Assembly (NCBI GenBank): GCA_038848005.1
Contig: JAWCNZ010000004.1
Coordinates: forward strand, 1-64,000
DNA from: JAWCNN01 sp038848005
Lineage (GTDB): Archaea; Thermoproteota; Bathyarchaeia; Bathyarchaeales; Bathycorpusculaceae
Length of the DNA: 64,000 bases
Reading direction: 5' to 3'
The notes beneath the pieces are model-generated. The model saw only the letters and a list, made by a program, of their open reading frames with translations. It was not told the DNA's origin and ran no database searches. The translations under genes were made by a program, and so were the position numbers. Positions 44,327 through 53,836 of this stretch are shown here, piece by piece (position 1 is the first letter of the stretch; the number at the start of each line of letters is the position of its first letter).

Positions 44327-45863
44327 ATGGGGAATTGCTTTATCAAATAACTTCGCTGAAAAACCCAGAATTTTTGATACAACCCTAAGAGACGGTGAAC
44401 AAACACCTGGAGTTTCTTTAACGCCTAAGGAAAAGTTGGAAATAGCTAAAAAACTGGATGCGCTTGGAGTGAACGCCATAGAGGCGGGTTTTGCCGCAGC
44501 GTCGAAAGGCGAACTTGAAGCAATAAAGCTAATTGCAAAGGAAAAACTTAAAGCGGATGTTTTCAGCTTTGCGAGGGGGGTGAAAGGCGACATAGACGCT
44601 GTTGTAGAAAGCGACGCAGACGCTGTTTTCTTGGTTATTCCAGCTTCAGACCTACACATTAAATGCAAGCTTGGAAAAACAAGAGAAGAAATTTTGCAAA
44701 TAGCCGAGGAGTGCATTCAATATGCGAAAGACCACGGCTTAAAAGTTGAATTTGGACCTGAAGACGCCACCAGAAGCGACATTGCCTTTCTTAAAGGGCT
44801 TATTGCCACAAGCGTTAACGCCGGTGCGGATATTGTGGCTCCATGCGACACCGTTGGAGTGTTAACTCCAGAAAAAGCGTATGCCTTCTTTTCAGATTTA
44901 GCAAAGGAGTTTCCAAACGTGCCGTTCAGCGTTCACTGCCACGACGATTTTGGAATGGCTGTGGCAAATTCAATAGCTGCTTTAAGGGCTGGCGCAAAAG
45001 AGGTTCATGCAACCATAAATGGACTGGGCGAGAGAGCTGGAAACGCAGCTCTGGAGGAGATAGTCGTAGCTTTAAAACTTCTCTATAACGTGGAAACATC
45101 CATCAAGTTGGATTTGCTCTATGAAACTTCAATGTTCGTTTCTAGGTTGACGGGAGTTCCAGTTCAGCCGAATAAGGCTGTTGTAGGCGAAAACGCTTTT
45201 GCACACGAGTCGGGCATTCACACACACGCCATTTTGAAGGAACCACTAACCTACGAGCCAATTCCACCCGAACTCGTTGGACGCACAAGGAGACTTGTTG
45301 TCGGCAAAGATGCAGGCTCCAAGGGGATAAAAGCCGTTCTTAATGAGATGGGCTTATATCCAGACGAAAAGCAGTTAAAAGACGTGTTTCTAAAGGTTAA
45401 AATGTTGGGGGACAAAGGCAAGAAAGTAACAGACATGGACTTAAGAGCGATAGCAGAATCGGTTATGGGACTTCCAAAACAGAGACCATTCAAACTTGAA
45501 GAGTTAACTGTTGTAACTGGAAACAAAGTGACGCCCACCGCTTCGGTTAAACTTAAAGTGAGAGACGAAACTGTCTTGGGCGCAGCCACAGGCGTTGGAC
45601 CAGTGGACGCAGCAATAAACGCCGTTAGAAAGGCAATCTCAGCAGTTGAACCCATAAAGCTTGATGAATACCATGTAAAATCAATTACTGGCGGAACAAA
45701 CGCTGTGGTTGAGGTTGCCGTACGTCTAAGTAAAGGAGACAAAACAACAGTTGCCATGGGAATTCACGGCGACATAGTGATGGCGAGCATAGAAGCAATG
45801 CTGAACGGAATGAACTTTTTGTTGACAGCCCCAGAAAACCAAAAGAACACACATAAAGTTTAA
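44327..45863 (+). CDS. Citramalate/2-isopropylmalate synthase family, N-terminal frameshift
   Basis: The HMGL-like barrel has RIFDTTLRDGEQTPGVSLTP, CHDDFGMAVANSIAALRAG and GLGERAGNAALEE, plus a C-terminal regulatory domain. DATRSD and CDTVGVLTP resemble archaeal citramalate synthase (CimA) more than the leuA at 52152. The natural start, an ATG at 44327 with GAGAGGG before it, is one base out of frame. Removing one G from the GGGG at 44329-44332 gives MGIALSNNFAEKP and then the conserved core. The first in-frame TTG (44436) would lose the catalytic DTTLRDGEQ, so the break matters if it is real. Confidence 0.8.
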
Positions 45864-46108
45864 AAGGAACGGTTGAATAGTAAGCACAGCAACAGCGAGG
45901 GGAAACTGGCGTGGAAAAAGGAAACGCAATAGCACAATGTGCAGTATCTAAGAGGAGGAGCTGAGATGAGGGATTGCGTTCTCGAGAAGCATTGCTTTGT
46001 CCATACCCCAAACTAAATCAAAAAAGTTCATTCTGAAATACACAAAAGATTCGCCGTTCGTTTTTAACAAAACTTCGTTCGTGCATTCCATTTTAGGGAG
46101 GAAAAACT
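45864..46108 (+). other. ilvB leader region with two short reading frames
   Basis: Between the citramalate-synthase-like gene and ilvB are two short frames, each preceded by a purine-rich ribosome-binding sequence. The first is a GTG frame at 45911-45964 (MEKGNAIAQCAVSKRRS). The second is an ATG frame at 45966-46016 (MRDCVLEKHCFVHTPN) directly after GAGGAGGAG. They have only a few branched-chain residues. A palindrome TTCTCGAGAA lies at 45979-45988. The region may hold a leader or only the remnant of a lost gene. Confidence 0.35.
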
Positions 46109-47788
46109 ATGGTAGTTATGACTGGAGCTGAAGCCTTAATAAAAGCTTTGAAAGAGCAGAAAGTGGAAACGATTTTCGGAATACCCGGAGGCGCCATACT
46201 GAATGTTTATGATGCGCTTTATGATTCGGATATTAGGCATATTTTGATGAGGCATGAACAGTGCGCTGCGCATGCAGCAGACGGATACGCACGTGCAAGC
46301 GGGCGTGTCGGCGTTTGCATGGCAACTTCTGGACCCGGCGCAACAAACCTTGTAACTGGAATAGCCAATGCTTACATGGATTCTTCTCCAATAGTTGCTT
46401 TTACGGGGCAAGTTCCAAAACGGTACATTGGCAAGGATGCTTTCCAAGAAGCAGACATCATTGGCATAACAAACCCGATAACCAAACATAACTTTCAAGT
46501 GGAAAATCCAGCGGAAATACCATTAATAGTTAAAAAGGCGTTTTACATAGCGTCTTCGGGGAGACCTGGACCAGTTCTGGTGGATATTCCAAGAAACGTC
46601 CAAATAGAATCGGCAGAAATAAACTTTGAATGTAAAATTGAGCTTTTGGGTTATCGCATCAATTATGACCCGCACCCGTTACAAGTTAAGAAAGCTGTTG
46701 ATTTGCTTGTTAAAGCTGAAAAGCCGATGATAATTGCTGGAGGAGGCGTCATAACCTCCAACGCTTCAAAAGAGCTTGTTGCAGTTGCAGAGCTGCTTTT
46801 AGCTCCAGTCGCAACCACTTTGATGGGTAAAGGGTCTATTCCAGAAAATCATCCGTTGGCAACTGGCATGATAGGTATGCACGGCACGGTTGCTTCAAAC
46901 CGTTTGATTCAAGAGGCAGATGTTATACTTGCGGTTGGCATGAGGTTTTCGGATAGGTCAACAGGCGCCATAGAAGAGTTTTGTCCAGACGCTAAGAAAA
47001 TACATGTTGATATAGATTCGGCTGAAATAGGGAAAAACGTTGAGGTAGACGTGCCAATAGTTGCGGACGCTAAGCAAGCGTTGAACGAAATTTACAAGTT
47101 GCTTCAGAAGAAGTTTGAAAAGAAGGAACGTTCAGAATGGATGAAAAAACTCAAGGAATTCAAGGACCAACTGGAAGAAAAAGCAAACAACACAGAAGAG
47201 TTGAAGCCGCCGAGGGTTATGGTTGAAGTTCGCAAGTTGCTTCCAGAAAACGCCATCATAACAACGGAAGTGGGTCAAAACCAAATGTGGGCTGCGCTTT
47301 ATTTGAAGGCTTACAAGCCGAGAACCTTCATTTCGTCTGGCGGATTGGGAACAATGGGCTTCGGATTTCCAGCTTCTTTAGGGGCAAAAGTAGCCTGTCC
47401 AAACGTGCCAGTGGTTGACATTGCCGGCGACGGAAGTTTCATAATGACTGAACAAGACCTCGCCACTTCAGTTGTCGAAAAAATCCCAGTGACAGTTGTT
47501 ATCCTAAACAATTGTGTACTTGGCATGGTAGCTCAATGGCAAAGGCTATTCTATAAAAGGCGATACTGCGCAATCAACCTGTGCAAGTGTCCTGACTTCG
47601 TGAAATTGGCTGAGGCTTACGGCGCTCAAGGCTTCCGTGCACAATCAATTCAAGAGTTTTCTTCAGCTTTGAAAAAAGCTCTCAAAAGCGATGTTACAAC
47701 GGTTATAGATGTGCCGATAAACTCTGAAGAAAACGTTTTCCCAATGGTTCCAGCTGGAAAAGGATTAAGAGAGATGATGTGGGAGTGA
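46109..47788 (+). CDS. ilvB: Acetolactate synthase large subunit
   Basis: This 559-residue TPP enzyme has IFGIPGGAILNVYDALY, the cofactor glutamate in HEQCAAHAADGYARASG, SGPGATNLVTGIANAYMDS, and the thiamine-binding motif VVDIAGDGSFIMTEQDL...NN. It makes acetolactate or acetohydroxybutyrate. GGAGG at 46097-46101 fits the ATG at 46109. It is followed by its small subunit after 6 bases. Confidence 0.96.
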   Translation: MVVMTGAEALIKALKEQKVETIFGIPGGAILNVYDALYDSDIRHILMRHEQCAAHAADGYARASGRVGVCMATSGPGATNLVTGIANAYMDSSPIVAFTGQVPKRYIGKDAFQEADIIGITNPITKHNFQVENPAEIPLIVKKAFYIASSGRPGPVLVDIPRNVQIESAEINFECKIELLGYRINYDPHPLQVKKAVDLLVKAEKPMIIAGGGVITSNASKELVAVAELLLAPVATTLMGKGSIPENHPLATGMIGMHGTVASNRLIQEADVILAVGMRFSDRSTGAIEEFCPDAKKIHVDIDSAEIGKNVEVDVPIVADAKQALNEIYKLLQKKFEKKERSEWMKKLKEFKDQLEEKANNTEELKPPRVMVEVRKLLPENAIITTEVGQNQMWAALYLKAYKPRTFISSGGLGTMGFGFPASLGAKVACPNVPVVDIAGDGSFIMTEQDLATSVVEKIPVTVVILNNCVLGMVAQWQRLFYKRRYCAINLCKCPDFVKLAEAYGAQGFRAQSIQEFSSALKKALKSDVTTVIDVPINSEENVFPMVPAGKGLREMMWE

Positions 47789-47794
47789 AAGCGT

Positions 47795-48331
47795 ATGGAA
47801 ACCAAAAATGTTGGACAAAACTATATTATTGCGGCAATTGTTGAGCATAGACCAGGCGTGCTTTTCAGAATTTCAAACATGTTCAGAAGGAGGGGTTTCA
47901 ACATTCAAAGCATATCTGTTGGACCAACCGAGAAAAAGGAGTTTGCAAGGGTAACCATAACCGTTGACGGCGACGAAAAACTCGTGGAGCAAATCGTTAA
48001 ACAACTGAACAAGCTTATTGAAGTAATCAAAGTAAGCATACTAAATCCCAAAAGCACAGTTGCCAGAGAACTTGCCCTAATAAAAGTTAACGCTCCAGAT
48101 TACAAGGCTAAATCAGACATAATCAACTATGCAGAAATCTTCAAAGGACACATAGTGGATGTTTCACGTAAATCCCTCATCGTTGAGGTTACAGGTGACC
48201 CTGACAAGGTGGACGCCTTCATAAACGTTGTAAAACCCTATGGGATTAAGGAAATTGCCCGAACGGGAATAACCGCCCTGTCCAGAGGGGCAGAATCCGT
48301 AAACGAAAAAATTAGAGGAGGTAGTGAATAA
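47795..48331 (+). CDS. ilvN: Acetolactate synthase small (regulatory) subunit
   Basis: The 178-residue protein has an N-terminal ACT domain (IAAIVEHRPGVLFRISNMFRRRGFNIQSISVGPTEKKEFARVTITVDG) and the C-terminal ALS_ss domain with SLIVEVTGDPDKVDAFINVVKPYGIKEIARTGITALSRG. It activates IlvB and gives feedback by valine in known systems. It follows ilvB and overlaps the region before ilvC. Confidence 0.95.
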   Translation: METKNVGQNYIIAAIVEHRPGVLFRISNMFRRRGFNIQSISVGPTEKKEFARVTITVDGDEKLVEQIVKQLNKLIEVIKVSILNPKSTVARELALIKVNAPDYKAKSDIINYAEIFKGHIVDVSRKSLIVEVTGDPDKVDAFINVVKPYGIKEIARTGITALSRGAESVNEKIRGGSE

Positions 48332-48332
48332 T

Positions 48333-49322
48333 ATGGGAAAAGTGTATTTTGATTCAGATGTTAGCCTAAATCGGTTAAAGGATAAAACTCTTGCCATAAT
48401 AGGTTATGGAATTCAAGGGGAAGCCCAAGCGAAGAATCTGAGGGATTCAGGCTTAAACGTGATAGTTGGACTTCGAAAAGGGGGACAATCATGGAGCAAA
48501 GCGGAAAAAGACGGATTCAAAGTTTACCCAATTCCAGAAGCCGCCAAAAAAGGCGATGTAATATTTGTTTTGATTCCAGACATGGCTCAACCAGAAGTTT
48601 ACAAGGAATCAATAGCGCCCTATTTAACTGAGGGCAAAACCCTGGATTTTGCACATGGCTTTAACATACACTTTAAACAAATAGTTCCACCCAAAAACGT
48701 CGACGTTATAATGGTAGCGCCAAAAAGTCCAGGAGCAAGACTTAGAGAAACCTACTTGGACGGTTTCGGCGTGCCTGCATTGATAGCCGTCTATCAAAAT
48801 TATAGTGGACACGCCAAAGAAACGGCTTTAGCCATTTCGAAAGCGCTTGGATGCACCAGAGCGGGCGTTTTAGAAACAACGTTTAAGGATGAAACTGAAA
48901 GCGACTTAATAGGCGAACAAACCGTACTCGTTGGAGGACTAATCGAACTCATAAAAAACGGATTCGAAGTTCTGGTGGAAAATGGCTATCCGCCTGAACT
49001 AGCCTACTTCGAAGCTTGCAACGAAGCAAAACTGATAATGGATTTAATTTATCAGCGAGGAATAACTGGAATGTTAAAGGCTGTTTCAGACACAGCCAAA
49101 TACGGCGGTTTAACGGTTGGACCCAAAATTATAGACGCACATGTCAAAGAAAACATGAGAAAGGCTGTGGAAAACGTTAAAAACGGAAAATTCGCCGATG
49201 AATGGATAAACGAGCATAGAAAAGGCGAGAAAAAACTGAAGGCGCTAATGCATGAAATCGAAAAACACGAGATTGAACGCACTGGCAAATTCATAAGAAA
49301 AATGGCGGGTATAGAAAAATAA
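48333..49322 (+). CDS. ilvC: Ketol-acid reductoisomerase
   Basis: The short-form (class I) enzyme of about 329 residues has LAIIGYGIQGEAQAKNLRDSGLNV for cofactor binding, VDVIMVAPKSPGARLRETYLDGFGVP, and the metal-binding helices with FKDETESDLIGEQTVLVGG and ELAYFEACNEAKLIMDLIY. It isomerises and reduces acetolactate. GGAGG at 48317-48321 precedes; the ATG at 48333 is chosen over a GTG at 48324 that is too close to it. Confidence 0.96.
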   Translation: MGKVYFDSDVSLNRLKDKTLAIIGYGIQGEAQAKNLRDSGLNVIVGLRKGGQSWSKAEKDGFKVYPIPEAAKKGDVIFVLIPDMAQPEVYKESIAPYLTEGKTLDFAHGFNIHFKQIVPPKNVDVIMVAPKSPGARLRETYLDGFGVPALIAVYQNYSGHAKETALAISKALGCTRAGVLETTFKDETESDLIGEQTVLVGGLIELIKNGFEVLVENGYPPELAYFEACNEAKLIMDLIYQRGITGMLKAVSDTAKYGGLTVGPKIIDAHVKENMRKAVENVKNGKFADEWINEHRKGEKKLKALMHEIEKHEIERTGKFIRKMAGIEK

Positions 49323-49350
49323 CTGTAAATTCTCGGAGGAAAAACACCGC

Positions 49351-50607
49351 GTGAACATTTGCGAAAAAATTTTGGCGAAAGCCTCTGGAAAAAAGGCGGT
49401 TAGCCCAGGCGAAATTATAGAAGCCAAAGTTGACATGGCTATGATAAACGAGATAACTGGACCATTGGCGATTGAAGCCTTCCACAAAATCGGCGTGGAA
49501 AAAGTTTGGGATAACAAGCGAATCGTGATGGTTCTAGACCATCAAATCCCAGCAGATTCGGTTAAATCGGCTGAACTGCACAAAATCATGAGGGAATTTG
49601 CAAAAGAACAGAAAATCCAGTATTTCTATGATGTGGGCTTCGGCGGAGTATGCCACCAAGTCATGGTTGAAAAGGGACATGTAAAACCAGGCGAACTAAT
49701 TGTTGGAGCGGATTCGCACACTTGCACTTACGGTGCTTTAGGCGCCTTCGGAACTGGAATAGGCTCAACTGAAATGGCTGCGGTTTTCGCAACTGGCAAA
49801 ATATGGCTTAAAGTTCCAGAAACAATAAAAATAGATGTTGCAGGAAATTTTCAAAGGTTTGTTACGGCTAAAGATTTAATCTTGCACATTATCGGTCAAA
49901 TAGGAGTTGACGGCGCCATTTACAAGGCTATGGAATTCTGCGGACCAACAATTGAACGTTTAAGCGTAAGCGAAAGAATGACGCTTTGTAACATGGCTGT
50001 TGAAGCTGGAGCGAAAACTGGAATTGTCAATCCAGACGAAAAGGCAATAGCCTATGTTAAGAGCAGGATGAACATGCCCTTTACCCCGTTGAGAAGCGAC
50101 TCCGACGCCGAATACAAGCGGGTTATTGATGTAAGCGTTGACGGGTTGGAGCCGCAGGTTGCATGTCCCAGTTCTGTGGATAATGTTAAACCAGTCTCGG
50201 AAGTTGAGGGCATACCCATTGACCAAGCGTTTATCGGCTCATGCACTAACGGCAGAATTGAAGATTTGCGGTTGGCGGCGGAAATCATTAAAGGCAGAAA
50301 AATCAGCAGCGGCGTGCGGTTGCTGGTTACTCCAGCTTCACAAGAGGTTTACCTAGAAGCTTTAAGGGAAGGCTTGCTTGAAACGTTTGCTGGAGCTGGT
50401 GCATGCGTTTGTAACCCAACTTGCGGCGCATGTTTCGGCGGACACATGGGCTTACTCGCCGACGGAGAAACTTGCATAAGCTCTTCAAACAGAAACTTCG
50501 TTGGGAGAATGGGAAGTCCAAAAGCCAAAATATATTTGGCTTCTCCAGCCACTGTTGCCGCTTCAGCGGTAAAGGGCGAAATAACAGACCCTAGGAGGTT
50601 AACATGA
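49351..50607 (+). CDS. leuC: 3-isopropylmalate dehydratase large subunit
   Basis: The 418-residue aconitase-family subunit has GADSHTCTYGALGAFGTGIGSTE and the Fe-S cysteines in IGSCTNGRIED and NPTCGACFGGHMG. It isomerises isopropylmalate, and in archaea with CimA probably also citramalate. It starts with GTG after a GGAGG. Its place in the ilv-leu operon with leuD and leuB makes the leucine/isoleucine role secure. Confidence 0.93.
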   Translation: MNICEKILAKASGKKAVSPGEIIEAKVDMAMINEITGPLAIEAFHKIGVEKVWDNKRIVMVLDHQIPADSVKSAELHKIMREFAKEQKIQYFYDVGFGGVCHQVMVEKGHVKPGELIVGADSHTCTYGALGAFGTGIGSTEMAAVFATGKIWLKVPETIKIDVAGNFQRFVTAKDLILHIIGQIGVDGAIYKAMEFCGPTIERLSVSERMTLCNMAVEAGAKTGIVNPDEKAIAYVKSRMNMPFTPLRSDSDAEYKRVIDVSVDGLEPQVACPSSVDNVKPVSEVEGIPIDQAFIGSCTNGRIEDLRLAAEIIKGRKISSGVRLLVTPASQEVYLEALREGLLETFAGAGACVCNPTCGACFGGHMGLLADGETCISSSNRNFVGRMGSPKAKIYLASPATVAASAVKGEITDPRRLT

Positions 50608-51114
50608 ATGGAAGTTAAGGGCAAAGCCGTAATCTTCGGAGATAACGTGAACACGGACGTGATTATTCCAAGCAAATATTTAACTTTGCTTGACCCAGAC
50701 GAGTTGGCAAAACATGCCATGGAAGGATTAGACCCCACGTTTCCAGCCAAAGCCAGCGAAGGCGTAATAATAGTTGCTGGAAAAAACTTCGGTTGCGGTT
50801 CAAGCCGTGAACAAGCACCCATAGCCCTAAAACATGCTGGTGTAAAATGCATCGTCGCCCAATCTTTTGCCCGCATCTTTTACAGGAACGCCATAAACAT
50901 TGGGTTGCCAGCCATTGAGTGTCCATCAATCCTAGAAAAAACAAGCGAGGGAGACCAGCTTCGCATAAATTTGGCTAGTGGAGAAATAACAAACATAACA
51001 AAAAATTTGAAGTTTCAAGCGTTTAGGCTTCCAGACTTCATTTTGGAAATAATCAACGCTGGCGGTTTAATAGAACACTTAAAAAAGAGGTTGAAAACTC
51101 ATGGGCAACTATAA
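50608..51114 (+). CDS. leuD: 3-isopropylmalate dehydratase small subunit
   Basis: The 168-residue swivel domain has AVIFGDNVNTDVIIPSKYLTLLDPDELAKHAM, where the YLTL loop is hydrophobic as in isopropylmalate isomerases rather than the YLRT of homoaconitase. GKNFGCGSSREQAPIALKHAGVKCIVAQSFARIFYRNAINIGLP follows. It starts directly after leuC and overlaps leuB by 14 bases. Confidence 0.93.
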   Translation: MEVKGKAVIFGDNVNTDVIIPSKYLTLLDPDELAKHAMEGLDPTFPAKASEGVIIVAGKNFGCGSSREQAPIALKHAGVKCIVAQSFARIFYRNAINIGLPAIECPSILEKTSEGDQLRINLASGEITNITKNLKFQAFRLPDFILEIINAGGLIEHLKKRLKTHGQL

Positions 51115-52144
51115 AATCGCTATAATCCCCGGCGATGGGGTTGGTCCAGAGCTTACAGAGGCGACATTGAAAGTTTTAGATGCAGCGAAAGAAACGTTCA
51201 ATTTAGATTTTGAATATGTATTTTTGGAAGCTGGAGACACGTGTTTCGAAAAGAGGGGCGTGGCGCTTCCAGAAGAAACCGTTGAAGCCATAAAAAACGC
51301 TCATGTCTGCTTGAAAGGACCAGTGGGCGAAACCGCTGCAGACGTTATTGTTAAGCTTAGATTAATGTTTGATTTGTACGCGAACATACGTCCAGTTAAA
51401 TCCTATGCTGGGACTTCATGCCTAAGGGATGATATAGACTTGGTTATTGTTAGAGAAAACACTGAAGACGTTTACAAGGGATTGGAGTTTACGCTTGATG
51501 AGGATGTGACTGTAGCCCTTAGAGTTATAACGCGAAGGGGATGTGAAAGGATAGCCCGAAAAGCCTTCAACATGGCTAGACTGCGAAACAAGAAGCGAAG
51601 CGTCACGGCTGTTCACAAAGCAAATGTGATGAGGAAAACATGCGGATTATTTGCAGAAGTCTGTAGAAAAGTAGCCAAAGAATACACTGACATCTCATTT
51701 AGCGAGCAGTATGTAGACGCAGCGGCGATGAGGCTAATCAAGGAACCACAAAATTACGATGTGATAGTTACAACAAACATGTTTGGAGACATACTTTCGG
51801 ATGAGGCTGCCCAGCTTGTCGGAGGGTTAGGAATGGCTCCAGGCGGAAACATCGGCGACAACTACGCAATTTTCGAACCCGTACATGGAGCAGCGCCTAC
51901 ACGTGTTGGAAAACACACGGCTAATCCATGTTCGATGATTTTGGCTTCTAAAATGATGCTTGAGTGGCTAAGCGAAAAATACGGAGATAAAAACTGTTTA
52001 AGGGCTTCTGAGGCGATTGACTTTGGCGTTTCAGAGGTTCTGCGAAAGGGTTTGACAATTCCAGATTTCGGCGGTACGTTAACCACTGTGGAAATGGGTG
52101 AGGCAATAGCTAAAGAAATTAAGAAATTGACATTTGAGGGGTGA
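51101..52144 (+). CDS. leuB: 3-isopropylmalate dehydrogenase
   Basis: This 347-residue beta-decarboxylating dehydrogenase has IIPGDGVGPELTEATLKVL, VVRENTEDVYKGLE, VTAVHKANVMRKTCGLF, and TNMFGDILSDEAAQLVGGLGMAPGGNIGD. In this cluster it should oxidise both isopropylmalate and methylmalate. A homoisocitrate role cannot be excluded by sequence alone, but the neighbourhood favours leucine. Confidence 0.9.
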   Translation: MGNYKIAIIPGDGVGPELTEATLKVLDAAKETFNLDFEYVFLEAGDTCFEKRGVALPEETVEAIKNAHVCLKGPVGETAADVIVKLRLMFDLYANIRPVKSYAGTSCLRDDIDLVIVRENTEDVYKGLEFTLDEDVTVALRVITRRGCERIARKAFNMARLRNKKRSVTAVHKANVMRKTCGLFAEVCRKVAKEYTDISFSEQYVDAAAMRLIKEPQNYDVIVTTNMFGDILSDEAAQLVGGLGMAPGGNIGDNYAIFEPVHGAAPTRVGKHTANPCSMILASKMMLEWLSEKYGDKNCLRASEAIDFGVSEVLRKGLTIPDFGGTLTTVEMGEAIAKEIKKLTFEG

Positions 52145-52151
52145 TTTGAAA

Positions 52152-53639
52152 ATGGAGTATATACGAATTTTTGACACAACCTTGAGGGATGGAGAGCAAA
52201 CTCCTGGAGTTTCGCTTACGCCAGAGGAGAAAATGGAATTAGCCATGCAACTTGATAGGCTCGGTGTGGATGTAATCGAAGTTGGTTTTCCATCCGCTTC
52301 GGAGGGCGAAATGAAAGCTGTTAAAAGTATAGCAAAGGCAGGCTTAAAAGCGGAGGTTTGTGCGCTTACCAGAGTTTTGAAAAGCGACATAGACGCTGCG
52401 ATGGCATGCGAAGTTAATTCGATTCACACGTTTGTTCCAACATCGGATGTCCAAATCAAATATGTTTTAAATGAAACTCGAGAGCAAGTGTTAAAGGAAA
52501 CCGAAGAGGCTGTTCAGTACATTAAGGCGCACGGATTTATTTGCGAGTTTTCGCCGATGGATGCAACCCGCACAGAACTTGAATATCTCAAAAAAGTGTG
52601 CGTTGTGGCGCAGGAAGCAGGAGCTGACAGAATAAACATACCCGACACTGTTGGAATTATGAATCCAATGTCGATGCGCAACCTAATAAGCGAGTTGAAA
52701 AAGACAATTAAGGTTCCCATTAGCGTTCATTGCCACAACGATTTTGGATTAGCCGTTGCAAACTCCCTAGCGGGAGTTGAAGGCGGCGCAACCCAAGTTC
52801 ACGTTACAGTGAACGGCTTAGGCGAAAGAGCTGGAAACGCAGCGCTAGAAGAGGTTGTGATGGCGCTTCACACAATCTACAAAAAGAAAACAAGAATTAA
52901 CACTAGGCTTCTTTATGAAACTTCAAAGCTTGTTTCACGTTTAACTGGGATTATGCTTCAACCCAACAAGGCGATTGTAGGCGAAAACGCTTTTGCACAT
53001 GAATCGGGCATACACTCCAAAGGAGTTGTGATGAAACCCGAAACTTTCGAGCCTATAAAACCCGAGTTGGTGGGCAGAAAAAGAAAGTTGGTAGCTGGCA
53101 AACTTGCTGGAAGACATGGAATAAAGGCTGAGCTTGCCGAGATGGGAATACGTCCCACAGAAGAGCAACTAAAAGAAATTTTGAAACGTGTAAAGGAGTT
53201 AGGCGACAGGGGAAAAATGGTCACGGACGCCGACTTAATAGCAATTGCAAGGTCGATTATTGGAATGCCTGAAAAGAAAATTGTTGACCTAACAAACTTT
53301 GCAGTTGTAACAGGAAGCGGCATAACGCCGATGGCTTCAATAAAACTTACAATCGACGGGAAAGAGTACATGAGCGCCGAAACAGGAGTTGGTCCAGTTG
53401 ACGCTGCAATAAAAGCTATACAGAAAATTACAAACGAGCTGGTTAATGCGAGATTAACAGAGTATAGGCTTGAAGCCCTAACTGGAGGTTCAGACGCGGT
53501 GGCGGAAGTCATAATAAAAGTTGAGGATAAACATGGCAACATAGTTTCAGCAAGAGGCGCAGCCGAAGACATAGTCAAAGCAAGCGTGGAAGCCCTAATA
53601 AACGGAATAAACAAACTACTAAGCAAAAAACCAAGCTAA
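52152..53639 (+). CDS. leuA: 2-isopropylmalate synthase (LeuA)
   Basis: The product has RIFDTTLRDGEQTPGVSLTPEEK at the start, IHTFVPTSDVQIKYVLNETREQVL, SPMDATRTELEYL, INIPDTVGIMNP and CHNDFGLAVANSLAG, then the LeuA regulatory domain (about 365-490). INIPDTVG is typical of LeuA and separates it from the CimA-like paralogue at 44327. The frame also opens at 52134, but the ATG at 52152 gives the usual MEYIRIFDTTLRDG. It is the last gene of the ilv-leu operon. Confidence 0.88.
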   Translation: MEYIRIFDTTLRDGEQTPGVSLTPEEKMELAMQLDRLGVDVIEVGFPSASEGEMKAVKSIAKAGLKAEVCALTRVLKSDIDAAMACEVNSIHTFVPTSDVQIKYVLNETREQVLKETEEAVQYIKAHGFICEFSPMDATRTELEYLKKVCVVAQEAGADRINIPDTVGIMNPMSMRNLISELKKTIKVPISVHCHNDFGLAVANSLAGVEGGATQVHVTVNGLGERAGNAALEEVVMALHTIYKKKTRINTRLLYETSKLVSRLTGIMLQPNKAIVGENAFAHESGIHSKGVVMKPETFEPIKPELVGRKRKLVAGKLAGRHGIKAELAEMGIRPTEEQLKEILKRVKELGDRGKMVTDADLIAIARSIIGMPEKKIVDLTNFAVVTGSGITPMASIKLTIDGKEYMSAETGVGPVDAAIKAIQKITNELVNARLTEYRLEALTGGSDAVAEVIIKVEDKHGNIVSARGAAEDIVKASVEALINGINKLLSKKPS

Positions 53640-53649
53640 TCCCAACTTC

Positions 53650-53742
53650 AAATGTCGTCGTCCGTGATTCTCTATTTCAGACGACATTTAAACAGCAACC
53701 AAATATTGTTGTTTAATTTTATCTCCAACAACAACATTTAAA
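53650..53742. repeat. Composite double inverted repeat, copy 2 (possible terminator)
   Basis: Perfect 10-base arms AAATGTCGTC (53650-53659) and GACGACATTT (53680-53689) enclose a 20-base loop. TTGTTG (53707-53712) and CAACAA (53726-53731) form a second stem, with a T-rich stretch between. The arrangement matches the element at 6318-6408 read on the opposite strand. It lies just after leuA and before the thrB promoter, so it could also work as a terminator. Confidence 0.5.
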
Positions 53743-53836
53743 CCACTTGGTTTTCCCAACCAGTCAGCAAGGAATCTCGTTACCGTCAAGTTCATAGGGA
53801 AAAACAACAAATAATAAACGCAGAAGGTTAAAAAAC

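Noticed and set aside
44436..45863. Citramalate-synthase-like gene starting at the TTG at 44436
   Set aside because: This start would remove the conserved RIFDTTLRDGEQ segment that is clearly encoded upstream in the same frame.
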